Below the pieces are notes generated by a model. The model was not told the DNA's origin. It did no database searches and saw nothing but the letters and a program-made list of their open reading frames with translations. From contig CALIMV010000342.1 of assembly GCA_938045275.1 (NCBI GenBank), positions 1-55,254 of the forward strand: a DNA stretch of 55,254 bases, given 5' to 3'. The position numbers and the translations under genes are program-made. The stretch comes from an uncultured Granulosicoccaceae bacterium (GTDB taxonomy: Bacteria > Pseudomonadota > Gammaproteobacteria > Granulosicoccales > Granulosicoccaceae). Positions 1 to 9,925 of the stretch are shown here, piece by piece; within the stretch, counting starts at the first letter, position 1, and each line of letters opens with the position of its first letter.

Positions 1-226
1 CGCCAGTGACATCCAGCACTGCCCTTCGGATCGACGCCTAGCCCAGCACGCTTATACGCTAGCAGAGACGTAAGGGAATTAATCAGAGGCTCCCTAGATT
101 AAAGCGAGGCTTGCACTGGCCCGTCAAACAGGCGCCATGTGATTAGGCCGTACTCCCTTACACAATGCACTTTTTTGGCCGTATTAGGTCACAATGTGCG
201 AATGATCTTTTGGGAGTGCACCTAGA
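1..226. other. Leading non-coding stretch with long-range inverted repeat
   Basis: No convincing gene is seen before the ATG at 227. An exact 8-bp inverted repeat (GTAAGGGA at 70-77, TCCCTTAC at 154-161) could close a 92-nt structure. A run of six T follows about ten bases later, near 172-177. It lacks a T-arm and is not a tRNA. It may be the end of an upstream transcript, a structured leader, or chance. Confidence 0.3.
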
Positions 227-1873
227 ATGCGCAAGCAGTTTGTTGTCTGGTCGGTAGTTGCAGTGGTTGTTGTTCTATTTTTGTGCACTGTATGGAAACC
301 GTTTTGGCTACTTTTTCTGGTTGTGCTGCCGGGCATTGCGGTCGGCATCTACGACATGTATCAAGAAGAGCACTCCCTGCGTCGAAATTTCCCATTGGTC
401 AGTCGAGGGCGCTGGTTTCTGGAGTCTTTGCGTCCATTCTTGCGCCAATATCTGTTCGAATCTGAAACCGATGGTGTGCCCATCAATCGCATGTTCCGAT
501 CGGTTGTTTATCAGCGTGCGAAAGGGATGCGAGACACTGTGCCGTTCGGTACGAAGATGGATACCTATCGTGATGGTTACGAATGGATTGCCCATTCCAT
601 TGCTGCAACTGACTCGCATTATGCCGACAAAGATCCCCGTGTATTGGTCGGAGGCCCGGATTGCAGTCAGCCCTATTCGGCCAGTGTGCTGAATATCAGT
701 GCAATGAGTTTTGGTTCATTAAGCAAAAATGCTGTGCTGGCGCTCAATTCTGGCGCAGCCAAAGGTGGCTTTGCGCATAACACAGGTGAAGGTGGCCTCA
801 CACCGTTCCATTTAGAACACGGTGGCGATCTGATCTGGCAAATTGGTACTGGCTATTTTGGGTGTCGCGGCAGTGATGGTGGTTTTGACGCTGACAAGTT
901 TGAGCAAACTGCTAGCCAAGACAACGTAAAAATGATTGAGATTAAATTGTCTCAGGGTGCTAAGCCTGGTCACGGAGGTATTTTGCCAGCAACCAAAAAT
1001 ACGGTGGAAATTGCTGCCATCCGCGGTGTTGAACCTCACACAACGGTACTATCGCCACCAGGGCATTCGGCTTTTTCAACACCATTGGAAATGATGGAGT
1101 TTATTGCATTGCTGCGCAAGAAAAGCGGCGGGAAGCCAATCGGTTTTAAGCTCTGTATTGGCCGGCAAAGCGAGTTTGTTGCGTTGTGCAAGGCAATGGT
1201 ACAAAGTGGCATTAAGCCGGATTTTATAACTGTTGATGGCGGTGAGGGCGGTACTGGTGCTGCACCACTTGAATTCTCCAATTCGGTGGGTATGCCGCTA
1301 CGCGATGGTTTGGCGTTTGTTTGTGATTGTTTGTCTGGTTTTGGCATTAAAAAACACATTAAAGTTATTGCCGTTGGCAAAATGTTCAGCGCCTTTCATC
1401 TGGTAAAGAACCTGGCTTTGGGTGCAGACATGTGTTATTCAGCCCGCGGGTTCATGCTTTCACTTGGCTGTGTTCAGTCGTTAATTTGTAACACTAATCA
1501 TTGTCCTACGGGAATTGCTACACAGAATGCCGCTCTGACCGAAGGGCTGGTGGTCACTGATAAATCTGAACGTGTTGCGCGTTTTCACAAGGATACTTTG
1601 GAACACTTGGTTGAAATTGTCGGTGCTGCTGGTTTGAAGTCACCCGAGGAATTAACGCGTACCCATATATACAGGCGAATCGATCAAGATTCCATTCGTC
1701 GCTACGATGAAATTTTTGAATACGTGGAGGTCGGTGGCTTATTACAAGAACCTTACCCACAACGTTACAAACAGGCTATGGCTGAAGCCACCGCGGAGAG
1801 CTTTTTACCTGCAAGCTATATAGGCCAGCATGAAGAAGGGTTAAAGTCAGTTGATATGGCAGCGAGTGCGTAA
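227..1873 (+). CDS. FMN-binding glutamate synthase family protein (membrane-anchored)
   Basis: A 548-aa protein related to the FMN/Fe-S synthase domain of GltB. Residues 1-40 are strongly hydrophobic (one or two membrane segments), then comes a soluble TIM-barrel-type domain. A Gly-rich stretch (VDGGEGGTGAAPLEFSNSVG) matches the FMN/phosphate-binding part of the family. The cysteine cluster LGCVQSLICNTNHCPTG near residues 411-430 is the typical 3Fe-4S ligand motif. The glutaminase domain of true GltB is absent, as usual for this stand-alone family, whose substrate is not established. The ATG start follows a GGGAG ribosome-binding site. The next gene lies 49 nt downstream on the same strand. 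Confidence 0.85.
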   Translation: MRKQFVVWSVVAVVVVLFLCTVWKPFWLLFLVVLPGIAVGIYDMYQEEHSLRRNFPLVSRGRWFLESLRPFLRQYLFESETDGVPINRMFRSVVYQRAKGMRDTVPFGTKMDTYRDGYEWIAHSIAATDSHYADKDPRVLVGGPDCSQPYSASVLNISAMSFGSLSKNAVLALNSGAAKGGFAHNTGEGGLTPFHLEHGGDLIWQIGTGYFGCRGSDGGFDADKFEQTASQDNVKMIEIKLSQGAKPGHGGILPATKNTVEIAAIRGVEPHTTVLSPPGHSAFSTPLEMMEFIALLRKKSGGKPIGFKLCIGRQSEFVALCKAMVQSGIKPDFITVDGGEGGTGAAPLEFSNSVGMPLRDGLAFVCDCLSGFGIKKHIKVIAVGKMFSAFHLVKNLALGADMCYSARGFMLSLGCVQSLICNTNHCPTGIATQNAALTEGLVVTDKSERVARFHKDTLEHLVEIVGAAGLKSPEELTRTHIYRRIDQDSIRRYDEIFEYVEVGGLLQEPYPQRYKQAMAEATAESFLPASYIGQHEEGLKSVDMAASA

Positions 1874-1922
1874 CCATCGTGTTAAACAGAATGCACGCAG
1901 TTGCGACACAGTGGTGTAACTA

Positions 1923-3620
1923 GTGGAGCTTAGCGACAATCTTCTAATAAATACGTTTGTATTTTTACTGGTAGCGCTGCTCGCTGTACCGGTTGCAAGG
2001 CGGGTTGGGCTTGGTCAGTCAGTTGGTTATCTGCTCGCCGGTATTTTTATCGGGCCGTGGGGCCTTGCAATAATTCGTGATGCCGACTCAGTGCATCTTG
2101 CGGTTCGAATCAGTACTTTCTTGTTGTTATTTGCGGTGGCATTGCAGGCCACGCCGGCCCGTATCCGCATGCTCGCAACCGATTTCTTTTCGCTGAGTAT
2201 GTTGCACTTTGGTCTAACCGCGTTGCTGGTGTTGTTCGTCTCATTGCTTACTGGCGAACATTGGCACCATGCTTTGGTCATCGGTGTAACCTTGGCGCTT
2301 TCCTCCAGTGCTTTGGCTAACCAAGCGTTTCGCGATACCTACCCAGCTGGCTCACCATTAACCGATACCGGGCGGCGATTATTATTGTCGCAGCATCTGG
2401 CTGTTATTCCGATACTGGTCTTCTTTCCTTTACTGAGCTTTCCAGCAATTATAACCCAAGGCAGTGCCGGGCCAATGGTATTGCGGTCTTTTTTAATGGT
2501 GATTGTGTTCGCTTTGTTTGGTCAATATGCGCTAAGACATTTATTTCGATTTGTTGCAGCGATTGGGTTGGATGAGGTTTTTGCAGCGTTTGCTTTAATA
2601 CTTGTCATTGGTACGTTGTTACTGGCGCAAGTACTAGAGGTGCCAATGGAGCTTGGCGCCATGCTGGCAGGTTTGTTATTGACAAGATCGGAATACGGTT
2701 CAGCGATAAATATAGCCATTCGCCCGTTTCGCGATTTAATGATTGGCATGTTTTTCATTGCCATTGGCATGACTGTCGACTTCAGTACATTTATTGGAAA
2801 ACCATTGCAATTGATTGCGTTGGTTATTTTATTAGTTGGTATCAAAATTTGGGTGCTTCGAAATATTTTACGTTACTCATCAGTGCCGCGTGCTCAGCGA
2901 ATTTGGCTGGCTACGGCGCTGTCGCAAAGTGGTGAACTGGCTTTTATTGTCATTGCCTTTGCAGTCAACTACGAAACCATTCCAAGCAAGCTGGGCTCGG
3001 AGCTTACGGTTTTGGTCGCCTTGTCAATGTTGACAACGCCCATACTGCTAATACTGGCCCATCGACGTGGCTTGCTGCCAGCACATCAGCAAAGTAACAC
3101 GGGCCTGCAAGTCGGTGCCGTTGCTGACTCTCAAGTAGTTATCGCTGGCTATGGACGTATTGGGCGAGTGATCGCGCAACTGTTGAAAAACAATGGTTAT
3201 CGCACAGCAATCATTGATCATAATCCTGAACGTTTCGCCGCTTTGAGAAAAGCTGGCTTTGTTGGCTTCTACGGTGATGTGATGCGACCTGATTTGCTCA
3301 GTGCTGCCGGCATAGATAATGCGGCTGTTCTGGTAGTGTCAATTGATAACCTGGTTCTGGCCGAGGAATTGATTGTCAAGGCGCGTCGGGAGTTTCCAGG
3401 ATTAACCATTGTTTCCAGCGCCACTGATTCCAATGGCAAACACGTTTTGGTTGAGCGTGGTGCTGATCGGGCCTATGCAGAGACATTTGAAACTGCGCTG
3501 CTAATGGGCGAAGATATACTTGAATTGGTCGGCGCCAGTCCGTTGGATGCCCAGAGCATGACCGAGGCATTTAGAGATGCAAACGAAAAGCCTGCAGACA
3601 CAGCTCAGGAATCGAACTAG
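1923..3620 (+). CDS. CPA2-family monovalent cation:proton antiporter (KefB/KefC-like)
   Basis: A 565-aa inner-membrane antiporter. Residues 1 to about 385 hold a Na+/H+ exchanger domain of roughly 12-13 hydrophobic helices. After a short linker, residues about 395-515 form a TrkA-N (RCK) domain with the Rossmann motif GYGRIGRVIAQLL and an acidic end of the second strand (IIDHNPERF), so NAD(H)-type regulation is expected. This architecture belongs to KefB/KefC/YbaL proteins that exchange K+ or Na+ for H+. The cation cannot be told from sequence. The start is GTG. The Asp/Thr-rich tail after residue 540 is probably disordered. Confidence 0.88.
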   Translation: MELSDNLLINTFVFLLVALLAVPVARRVGLGQSVGYLLAGIFIGPWGLAIIRDADSVHLAVRISTFLLLFAVALQATPARIRMLATDFFSLSMLHFGLTALLVLFVSLLTGEHWHHALVIGVTLALSSSALANQAFRDTYPAGSPLTDTGRRLLLSQHLAVIPILVFFPLLSFPAIITQGSAGPMVLRSFLMVIVFALFGQYALRHLFRFVAAIGLDEVFAAFALILVIGTLLLAQVLEVPMELGAMLAGLLLTRSEYGSAINIAIRPFRDLMIGMFFIAIGMTVDFSTFIGKPLQLIALVILLVGIKIWVLRNILRYSSVPRAQRIWLATALSQSGELAFIVIAFAVNYETIPSKLGSELTVLVALSMLTTPILLILAHRRGLLPAHQQSNTGLQVGAVADSQVVIAGYGRIGRVIAQLLKNNGYRTAIIDHNPERFAALRKAGFVGFYGDVMRPDLLSAAGIDNAAVLVVSIDNLVLAEELIVKARREFPGLTIVSSATDSNGKHVLVERGADRAYAETFETALLMGEDILELVGASPLDAQSMTEAFRDANEKPADTAQESN

Positions 3621-3701
3621 GTGTCCACCCATTACGGCGGCATCGAGTGATCCAGTCGGACTATTTGTCGTTGCAAACTATTAGAAACAGGTGAGGCTGT
3701 T

Positions 3702-4013
3702 ATGAAAGGTTCAGATGTAGAATCCATGACTAAACTGCTCAAAGAGCACGATGTGCCTTTGTCAGCTGTGCGAGCGAACAAATTATTACTCTCTCTCGGT
3801 TTTCTGGAGGAGGCCGAGCGACCCAGTGCCAACAACCCAGAAGTCAAAAAGAAATACAAGGTGTTAACCGGCAAAGGGCTTGATTACGGCGCCAACGAAG
3901 AAAACGATCAGAGTCCAGGTCAAACTTCGCCGTATTACTACAAAGACAGTTTCGAAGAATTGGCGAAAATTCTTATCATTGCTCGTGATGAGCAAGATAG
4001 CGAAAAAAAATAG
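3702..4013 (+). CDS. Small conserved hypothetical protein, possible winged-helix
   Basis: A 103-aa soluble protein with a good ribosome-binding site (AGGTGAGG) before its ATG. The first half (LKEHDVPLSAVRANKLLLSLGFLEE) reads like a helix-turn-helix. The middle (KYKVLTGKGLDYGANEEN) resembles the LT-x-G-LxYGEN pattern found in antirepressor-type C-terminal domains of phage and bacterial proteins. That resemblance is from memory and only suggestive. It stands alone between the antiporter and argG, with 81 and 233 nt around it. Function unknown. Confidence 0.6.
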   Translation: MKGSDVESMTKLLKEHDVPLSAVRANKLLLSLGFLEEAERPSANNPEVKKKYKVLTGKGLDYGANEENDQSPGQTSPYYYKDSFEELAKILIIARDEQDSEKK

Positions 4014-4203
4014 TAGCAACCGATGCACTGGTGGTCTGGTAGTTGTATCGATACCGTCGCATTTTGTTTACATAGGGCTTCTTCGCAATAGCTGCTCCAC
4101 GGTTTACTGTTGCTCGGTTATTTTGCTGCCCTGGTTTTTTTCACTGAATGGGGTTGCTGGCAGATAGCGGAGCGCTAATTTTGTGGGTTTGGTAAACTTG
4201 AGC

Positions 4204-4221
4204 AGAGCCATAAACGGCTCT
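4204..4221. repeat. Short hairpin in the argG leader
   Basis: AGAGCC and GGCTCT form a perfect 6-bp stem around the loop ATAAAC, 25 nt before the argG GTG. No T-run follows, so it is unlikely to be an intrinsic terminator. It could affect argG translation, or mean nothing. Confidence 0.25.
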
Positions 4222-4243
4222 TCATTCCTAAACTGGTACCTGA

Positions 4244-5584
<1,341 letters not shown>

Positions 5585-5655
5585 TGCAGCTTGAATGCAT
5601 TCCAATGCCCAGTTTGTTGTTTCTGTGTCGGCGTTTTAACTAAAGGCGCTAGTAC

Positions 5656-6777
5656 ATGGTCAACGAGTTGGTCAGTGATGATTACGTTCAAGTGCTAACA
5701 GGTGGTGCCGCGTTGTTGGACGTTCGTGCGCCAGTTGAATTTAGCAAAGGCGCATTTCCAGGTTCACAGAATATACCGTTGCTCGACGACAAGGCGCGGC
5801 ATCTGGTCGGCATTGAATACAAAAATGCCGGCCAACAAAGCGCGATTGATCTTGGCAAGAGGTTGCTGCCACCGGATGCACGCAACGATCTTGTACAACG
5901 CTGGTTGAGTTTTGTTGCTCGCAATCCAGATGGTTATCTGTACTGCTTTCGTGGTGGGCTTCGTTCCAGAATTGCTCAGCAATGGTTAAATGATGCTGGA
6001 TGCGACTATCGGTTGGTCAAAGGTGGCTACAAAGCGCTACGGCAATTTTTGATTCAAACATTGCAGCAGCAGTGTGAGCAAGTTCCTTTCTGTTTAATCG
6101 GCGGTCGCACTGGTACCGGCAAAACTCGGCTGTTGAATCAAATCCCCAATTCTATCGATCTGGAAGGGCTGGCTCGGCATCGAGGTTCAAGCTTTGGTCG
6201 AATGGTAGTGTCTCAACCAAGCAATATTGATTTTGAAAATGCCGTTAGCATTGCGTTGTTAGCGTTATCTAAAGAGCGTAACGTGCCTGTTTATCTCGAA
6301 GACGAAGCTCGTATGATCGGCTCAGTTTGTATTCCAGCGCCGCTTCGAGAGCAAACACAACGAGCACCTGTTGCTGTTCTGGAGGCGCCGTTGGAAGTAC
6401 GTGTACGATATGCTGTTGAAGATTATGTTGTCGACTTACTCAAAAAATACCAGGCTAAACTTGGCGAGTCTGCAGGTTTCAATGCCTTTGCCGATTATCA
6501 TCGTGAAAGTCTGAGTAGAGTCCAGAAACGCTTTGGAGGTGTTCGTTACAAACAAGCGTTAAGCTTGCTTGAAAAAGCCTTGCAAACGCATGCCTCAACG
6601 GGCAAGACTCACGACTACGATACGTTCATTGAAATGATTCTAATCGATTACTACGATCCAATGTACGACTACCAAATGAAAGCCAAACAAGACCGGTTTG
6701 TATTTACGGGTGATGCGAAAAGTTTGCTGGAGTGGTCATTAAGCAATAGTTTGGCTGTTCGGTCTAACATAACGTGA
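5656..6777 (+). CDS. mnmH: tRNA 2-selenouridine synthase (MnmH/SelU)
   Basis: Replaces sulfur by selenium at the 2-thiouridine of the wobble base in tRNAs for Lys, Glu and Gln, using selenophosphate, through a geranylated intermediate. An N-terminal rhodanese domain (about 5-125) carries the catalytic Cys97 in YCFRGGLRS, the same number as the essential cysteine in E. coli. A P-loop (GGRTGTGKT, 149-157) starts the C-terminal domain. Length 373 aa is normal. Its stop overlaps the GTG start of the next gene by 4 nt, so it is translationally coupled to SelD, which supplies its selenium donor. Confidence 0.96.
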   Translation: MVNELVSDDYVQVLTGGAALLDVRAPVEFSKGAFPGSQNIPLLDDKARHLVGIEYKNAGQQSAIDLGKRLLPPDARNDLVQRWLSFVARNPDGYLYCFRGGLRSRIAQQWLNDAGCDYRLVKGGYKALRQFLIQTLQQQCEQVPFCLIGGRTGTGKTRLLNQIPNSIDLEGLARHRGSSFGRMVVSQPSNIDFENAVSIALLALSKERNVPVYLEDEARMIGSVCIPAPLREQTQRAPVAVLEAPLEVRVRYAVEDYVVDLLKKYQAKLGESAGFNAFADYHRESLSRVQKRFGGVRYKQALSLLEKALQTHASTGKTHDYDTFIEMILIDYYDPMYDYQMKAKQDRFVFTGDAKSLLEWSLSNSLAVRSNIT

Positions 6778-9125
6778 ACTCGGCGCCGGTTATTCGCGAT
6801 GTGGTGTTGGTGGGGGGGGGCCACAGCCACGTCATATTCATTCGTATGTGGGCAATGCAGCCGATGCCTGGTGTGCGTTTAACCTTGGTGTCGGAAAAAG
6901 TAAACACACCGTATTCGGGTATGCTGCCAGGCTTGATCTCTGGCCACTACAAAGAAGCTGATGTGCATGTTGATCTCGCTCGCTTGTGTAGTTGGGCCGA
7001 TGTGCGATTTATTGAGCAGCGTGTTAGCGGTATCGATCTTGACACCAAAACGCTGAGCGTTTGTCCGCCCGCACATGCCTCTGTCAACAGGAGTTCTACC
7101 AGACCTGATATCGAGTTCGATGTGCTATCGCTCGATACCGGTTCTACACCAGAGCTTAGTGTAGAGGGTGCTGAGCGATTCAGTGTTCCGGTCAAACCGG
7201 TTCATGGTTTTTTCCAACGCTGGCAGTCAATACTGACAAGGTTGCAAACACAGTCACACCAACCACTGTCCGGAATCGCGCCAACCAAGGCCGGTCCAAG
7301 CGGACGCGTTCCACCTGAACCTGATCAGCCCGAAACTGCCGAGCCAGCAACGGCTATGTCCATTGGCGTGGTCGGGTCGGGCGCTGGTGGATTTGAACTT
7401 GTTATGGCTATGCGTTACGCATTGTCTTCTGATGTCGCGAGCTGTCACTGGATAATTCGAGGTGAGCGTGTGCTAAAGGATCGTCCTGAAAAAGTGTCGG
7501 AAATGGCATTGCTTGCGGCGAAAAATGCAGGCGTCCTGGTTCACACGGGTTTTGATGTTGTCGAAGTACGGGAAAAGTCGATTCATGCACGCGATGGTCG
7601 CAGCTTGTCTATAGATGAGACTGTTTGGTGCGCGGCAGCCAAAGCGCCTGATTGGCCTCGGGAAGCCGGCTTTAGTGTCGATAAGCGTGGTTTTGTTCTA
7701 ACCAATAGGCACCTGCAAAGTATCAGCGCCGACTTCGTGTTTGCTACTGGGGATATTGGTACCCAGCAGGAAACACCCAGCGACAAAGCGGGTGTCTTTG
7801 CGGTTCGTCAAGCGCCTGTTCTTTTTCAGAATATTCGACGTTATCTGCTTGGCGCTAAGCTGAAAGTCTATCGACCTCAGAAAGACTTTCTCTCACTGAT
7901 GGCAACCGGGAAGAAATCGGCGATAGGCAATCGAGGTTTTTTAACAGCGCAGGGAGCCTGGGTTTGGCGTGTCAAAGATGCCATCGATCAAAAATTCATG
8001 AATCAGTTTCGGCATTTGCCGGAAATGTCAGCACGTTCATCCTATTTTAAAGTGCCAAAAGCACTGTTAAAGCAAAGTACCGTAACGGAGCAAGAAGCAT
8101 CGGGCATTGCCATGCGATGTTGTGGTTGTGGAGGGAAAGTAGGGGCCACCATTCTGGACTCGGTTCTGCAGGAAATAAATAGCGTCAAGGCAAATGGCGT
8201 TGTTACAGATCTGTCTAATGCTGGCGATGCAGCAATAGTACAAACAGATTCGCAACAACTTGTGCAGTCAGTTGATCAAATTTCGGCCGTGTGTACCGAC
8301 CCTTATGTATTTGGTCGCATTGCAGCCGTACATGCGCTGAGCGATGTTGTGGCAAGCGGTGCAGTTGCACATTCGGCTCAGGTATTAGTGAACTTACCGT
8401 TCGCAGATCAACGTATTGTTAAACGTGATCTGCGACAGCTGATGGTAGGAGTGGTCGATGCATTGAATGAGGATGGCTGCAGTTTGATTGGTGGTCATAC
8501 GGCAGAAAATGCAACCATGAGTTTGGGTTTTGTCGTTAACGGTTTTGGCAAAGTGCAATCACCGGCAAAGCCTGATGTCACTGGTGAAGGAGATCATCTG
8601 ATTTTGACCAAACCATTGGGCAGTGGCGTCATACTCGCTGGCATGATGAGGCAGCGAGCTCTTGGTGTCGATGTGCAGAAAGTGTTGTCTTCTATGCAAC
8701 AAAGCAATCGCGCTGCTGCAGCTGTTTTGTATCAATACGGTGTGAAAGCGGTAACCGATGTTACCGGTTTTGGTTTGCTTGGTCACTTGCACCGACTGTT
8801 AACACCACTGGGTGTTGGTGCGGTACTTGAGGTACAAAATACGCCAGTATTCAGTGGTGCGAAGGCATTAGCACACAGTGGTGTAGGCAGTAGCTTGCTT
8901 GAACAAAATCAGCACGTGCTCAAACAAGTAGCAAGCGAGGAATTGCACGATAGTGTTTGGCACAATATTTTATGTGATCCGCAAACCAGTGGAGGTCTGC
9001 TAGGCATAGTGCCAGCGGCACAAAGTGACCAGGTATTGATAAAACTGCGTGAATGCGGTTGTGAGTCGGCCAGTGTTATCGGTTCAATTGTCGATCAAGA
9101 TGGTATCCATCTGCGAAGCAGTTAG
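6774..9125 (+). CDS. selD: Fused NADH-dehydrogenase-like FAD oxidoreductase / selenide, water dikinase (SelD)
   Basis: A 783-aa two-domain protein. Residues 1 to about 430 form a pyridine-nucleotide-disulfide/NDH-2-like oxidoreductase with two dinucleotide motifs (VLVGGGHSHV near 11-20, VVGSGAGGFEL near 199-209) and a FATGDIG motif near 323. Residues about 445-783 are SelD, which makes selenophosphate from selenide and ATP. The catalytic position is Cys452 in GCGGK, a cysteine and not selenocysteine because no TGA is in frame. This fusion type is known. The redox domain presumably delivers reduced selenium to the kinase, which is inferred. GTG start, overlapping mnmH by 4 nt. Confidence 0.95.
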   Translation: MNSAPVIRDVVLVGGGHSHVIFIRMWAMQPMPGVRLTLVSEKVNTPYSGMLPGLISGHYKEADVHVDLARLCSWADVRFIEQRVSGIDLDTKTLSVCPPAHASVNRSSTRPDIEFDVLSLDTGSTPELSVEGAERFSVPVKPVHGFFQRWQSILTRLQTQSHQPLSGIAPTKAGPSGRVPPEPDQPETAEPATAMSIGVVGSGAGGFELVMAMRYALSSDVASCHWIIRGERVLKDRPEKVSEMALLAAKNAGVLVHTGFDVVEVREKSIHARDGRSLSIDETVWCAAAKAPDWPREAGFSVDKRGFVLTNRHLQSISADFVFATGDIGTQQETPSDKAGVFAVRQAPVLFQNIRRYLLGAKLKVYRPQKDFLSLMATGKKSAIGNRGFLTAQGAWVWRVKDAIDQKFMNQFRHLPEMSARSSYFKVPKALLKQSTVTEQEASGIAMRCCGCGGKVGATILDSVLQEINSVKANGVVTDLSNAGDAAIVQTDSQQLVQSVDQISAVCTDPYVFGRIAAVHALSDVVASGAVAHSAQVLVNLPFADQRIVKRDLRQLMVGVVDALNEDGCSLIGGHTAENATMSLGFVVNGFGKVQSPAKPDVTGEGDHLILTKPLGSGVILAGMMRQRALGVDVQKVLSSMQQSNRAAAAVLYQYGVKAVTDVTGFGLLGHLHRLLTPLGVGAVLEVQNTPVFSGAKALAHSGVGSSLLEQNQHVLKQVASEELHDSVWHNILCDPQTSGGLLGIVPAAQSDQVLIKLRECGCESASVIGSIVDQDGIHLRSS

Positions 9126-9132
9126 GTCCAAC

Positions 9133-9148
9133 CCACTTACCCACTTAC
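9133..9148. repeat. 8-bp tandem duplication between selD and the LysE gene
   Basis: CCACTTAC occurs twice in direct tandem (9133-9140, 9141-9148). The second copy covers the stop codon of the LysE-family gene. It is one of seven similar short tandem duplications at gene edges in this window. Confidence 0.7.
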
Positions 9149-9744
9149 ATCAGTATCGGAAACAGTGAAGTAACCAGTAGCACCGCCATTGCAATATTTA
9201 CCGCTCTTAACTTTTTGGGATTATGAAGAAAACGGTTGAGTTGGTCACCCATTAATGTCCACGAACTTGATGAAAAAATACCGGATATTACAAAGGCAAA
9301 AGCCACAATGAAAATACTGTAAAGTGGCCGTGCGTCAGGTGTATGGACGCTGATGGCTGTTAACGCCATCACCCAGGCCTTGGGGTTTACCCATTGAAAT
9401 AGTGCTGCTTGTATAAAGCGAAGCGGCTTTGTCGTTTTTTCTCCCGATCCGATCGATTTTGTATTGGCAATTCTCCATGCTAAATAAAGCAGGTAACTAA
9501 CGCTCAATAATTTCAACACCGAAAAGCTGTATGGCACCAGCTCGAATACCTGCAGTAAACCTACCCCCACAAGTATGATCATCAGTGGAAAGCCAAGCAC
9601 TACTCCCAGCATGTGAGGAATGCTGGGTCTAAACCCGAAATTCAAACCCGAAGACATCAGCATGACATTGTTTGGACCCGGAGTGGCGCTGGTCACAAAT
9701 GCAAAGCTCAGCAGCGAAATTATGGCGGTTATACTCATCATCAC
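9145..9744 (-). CDS. LysE/RhtB family amino-acid exporter
   Basis: A 199-aa membrane protein with about six hydrophobic helices. The family signature is SATPGPNNVMLMSSGLNFG (residues 19-37), followed by PHMLGVVLGFPLM and a central WVNPKAWVMAL. Members export amino acids such as homoserine, threonine or lysine; the substrate here is unknown. The frame opens at GTG 9744, immediately followed by two ATG codons (9741 and 9738), any of which could be used. It converges on selD with 19 nt between stops, a gap containing an 8-bp tandem duplication. Confidence 0.9.
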   Translation of the reverse strand: MMMSITAIISLLSFAFVTSATPGPNNVMLMSSGLNFGFRPSIPHMLGVVLGFPLMIILVGVGLLQVFELVPYSFSVLKLLSVSYLLYLAWRIANTKSIGSGEKTTKPLRFIQAALFQWVNPKAWVMALTAISVHTPDARPLYSIFIVAFAFVISGIFSSSSWTLMGDQLNRFLHNPKKLRAVNIAMAVLLVTSLFPILM

Positions 9745-9925
9745 AGATCAAGTATATTGTGTTGATTGCGCAATTAACTGCATATATGCTGATCTAAATG
9801 ATCATATAAGTAATAAAGTACTGCCATGGTGAGAATTGGCCAAATAATATTGTGTGAGCTGGAATCGAGCAAATGGCAATGCACCACACTAGACGCAGCC
9901 ACCCGAAATCCGGTAGCCTGATCTT

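Noticed and set aside
70-161. A tRNA-Sec-like element (8-bp acceptor-like stem, 92 nt) next to a selenium locus
   Set aside because: No T-arm with TTC-purine-A, no clear anticodon arm with TCA, and no CCA-like end. Only the outer stem fits.
2101-2115. GGTTCGAATC, reminiscent of a tRNA T-arm
   Set aside because: It lies inside the antiporter coding sequence and has no surrounding cloverleaf.
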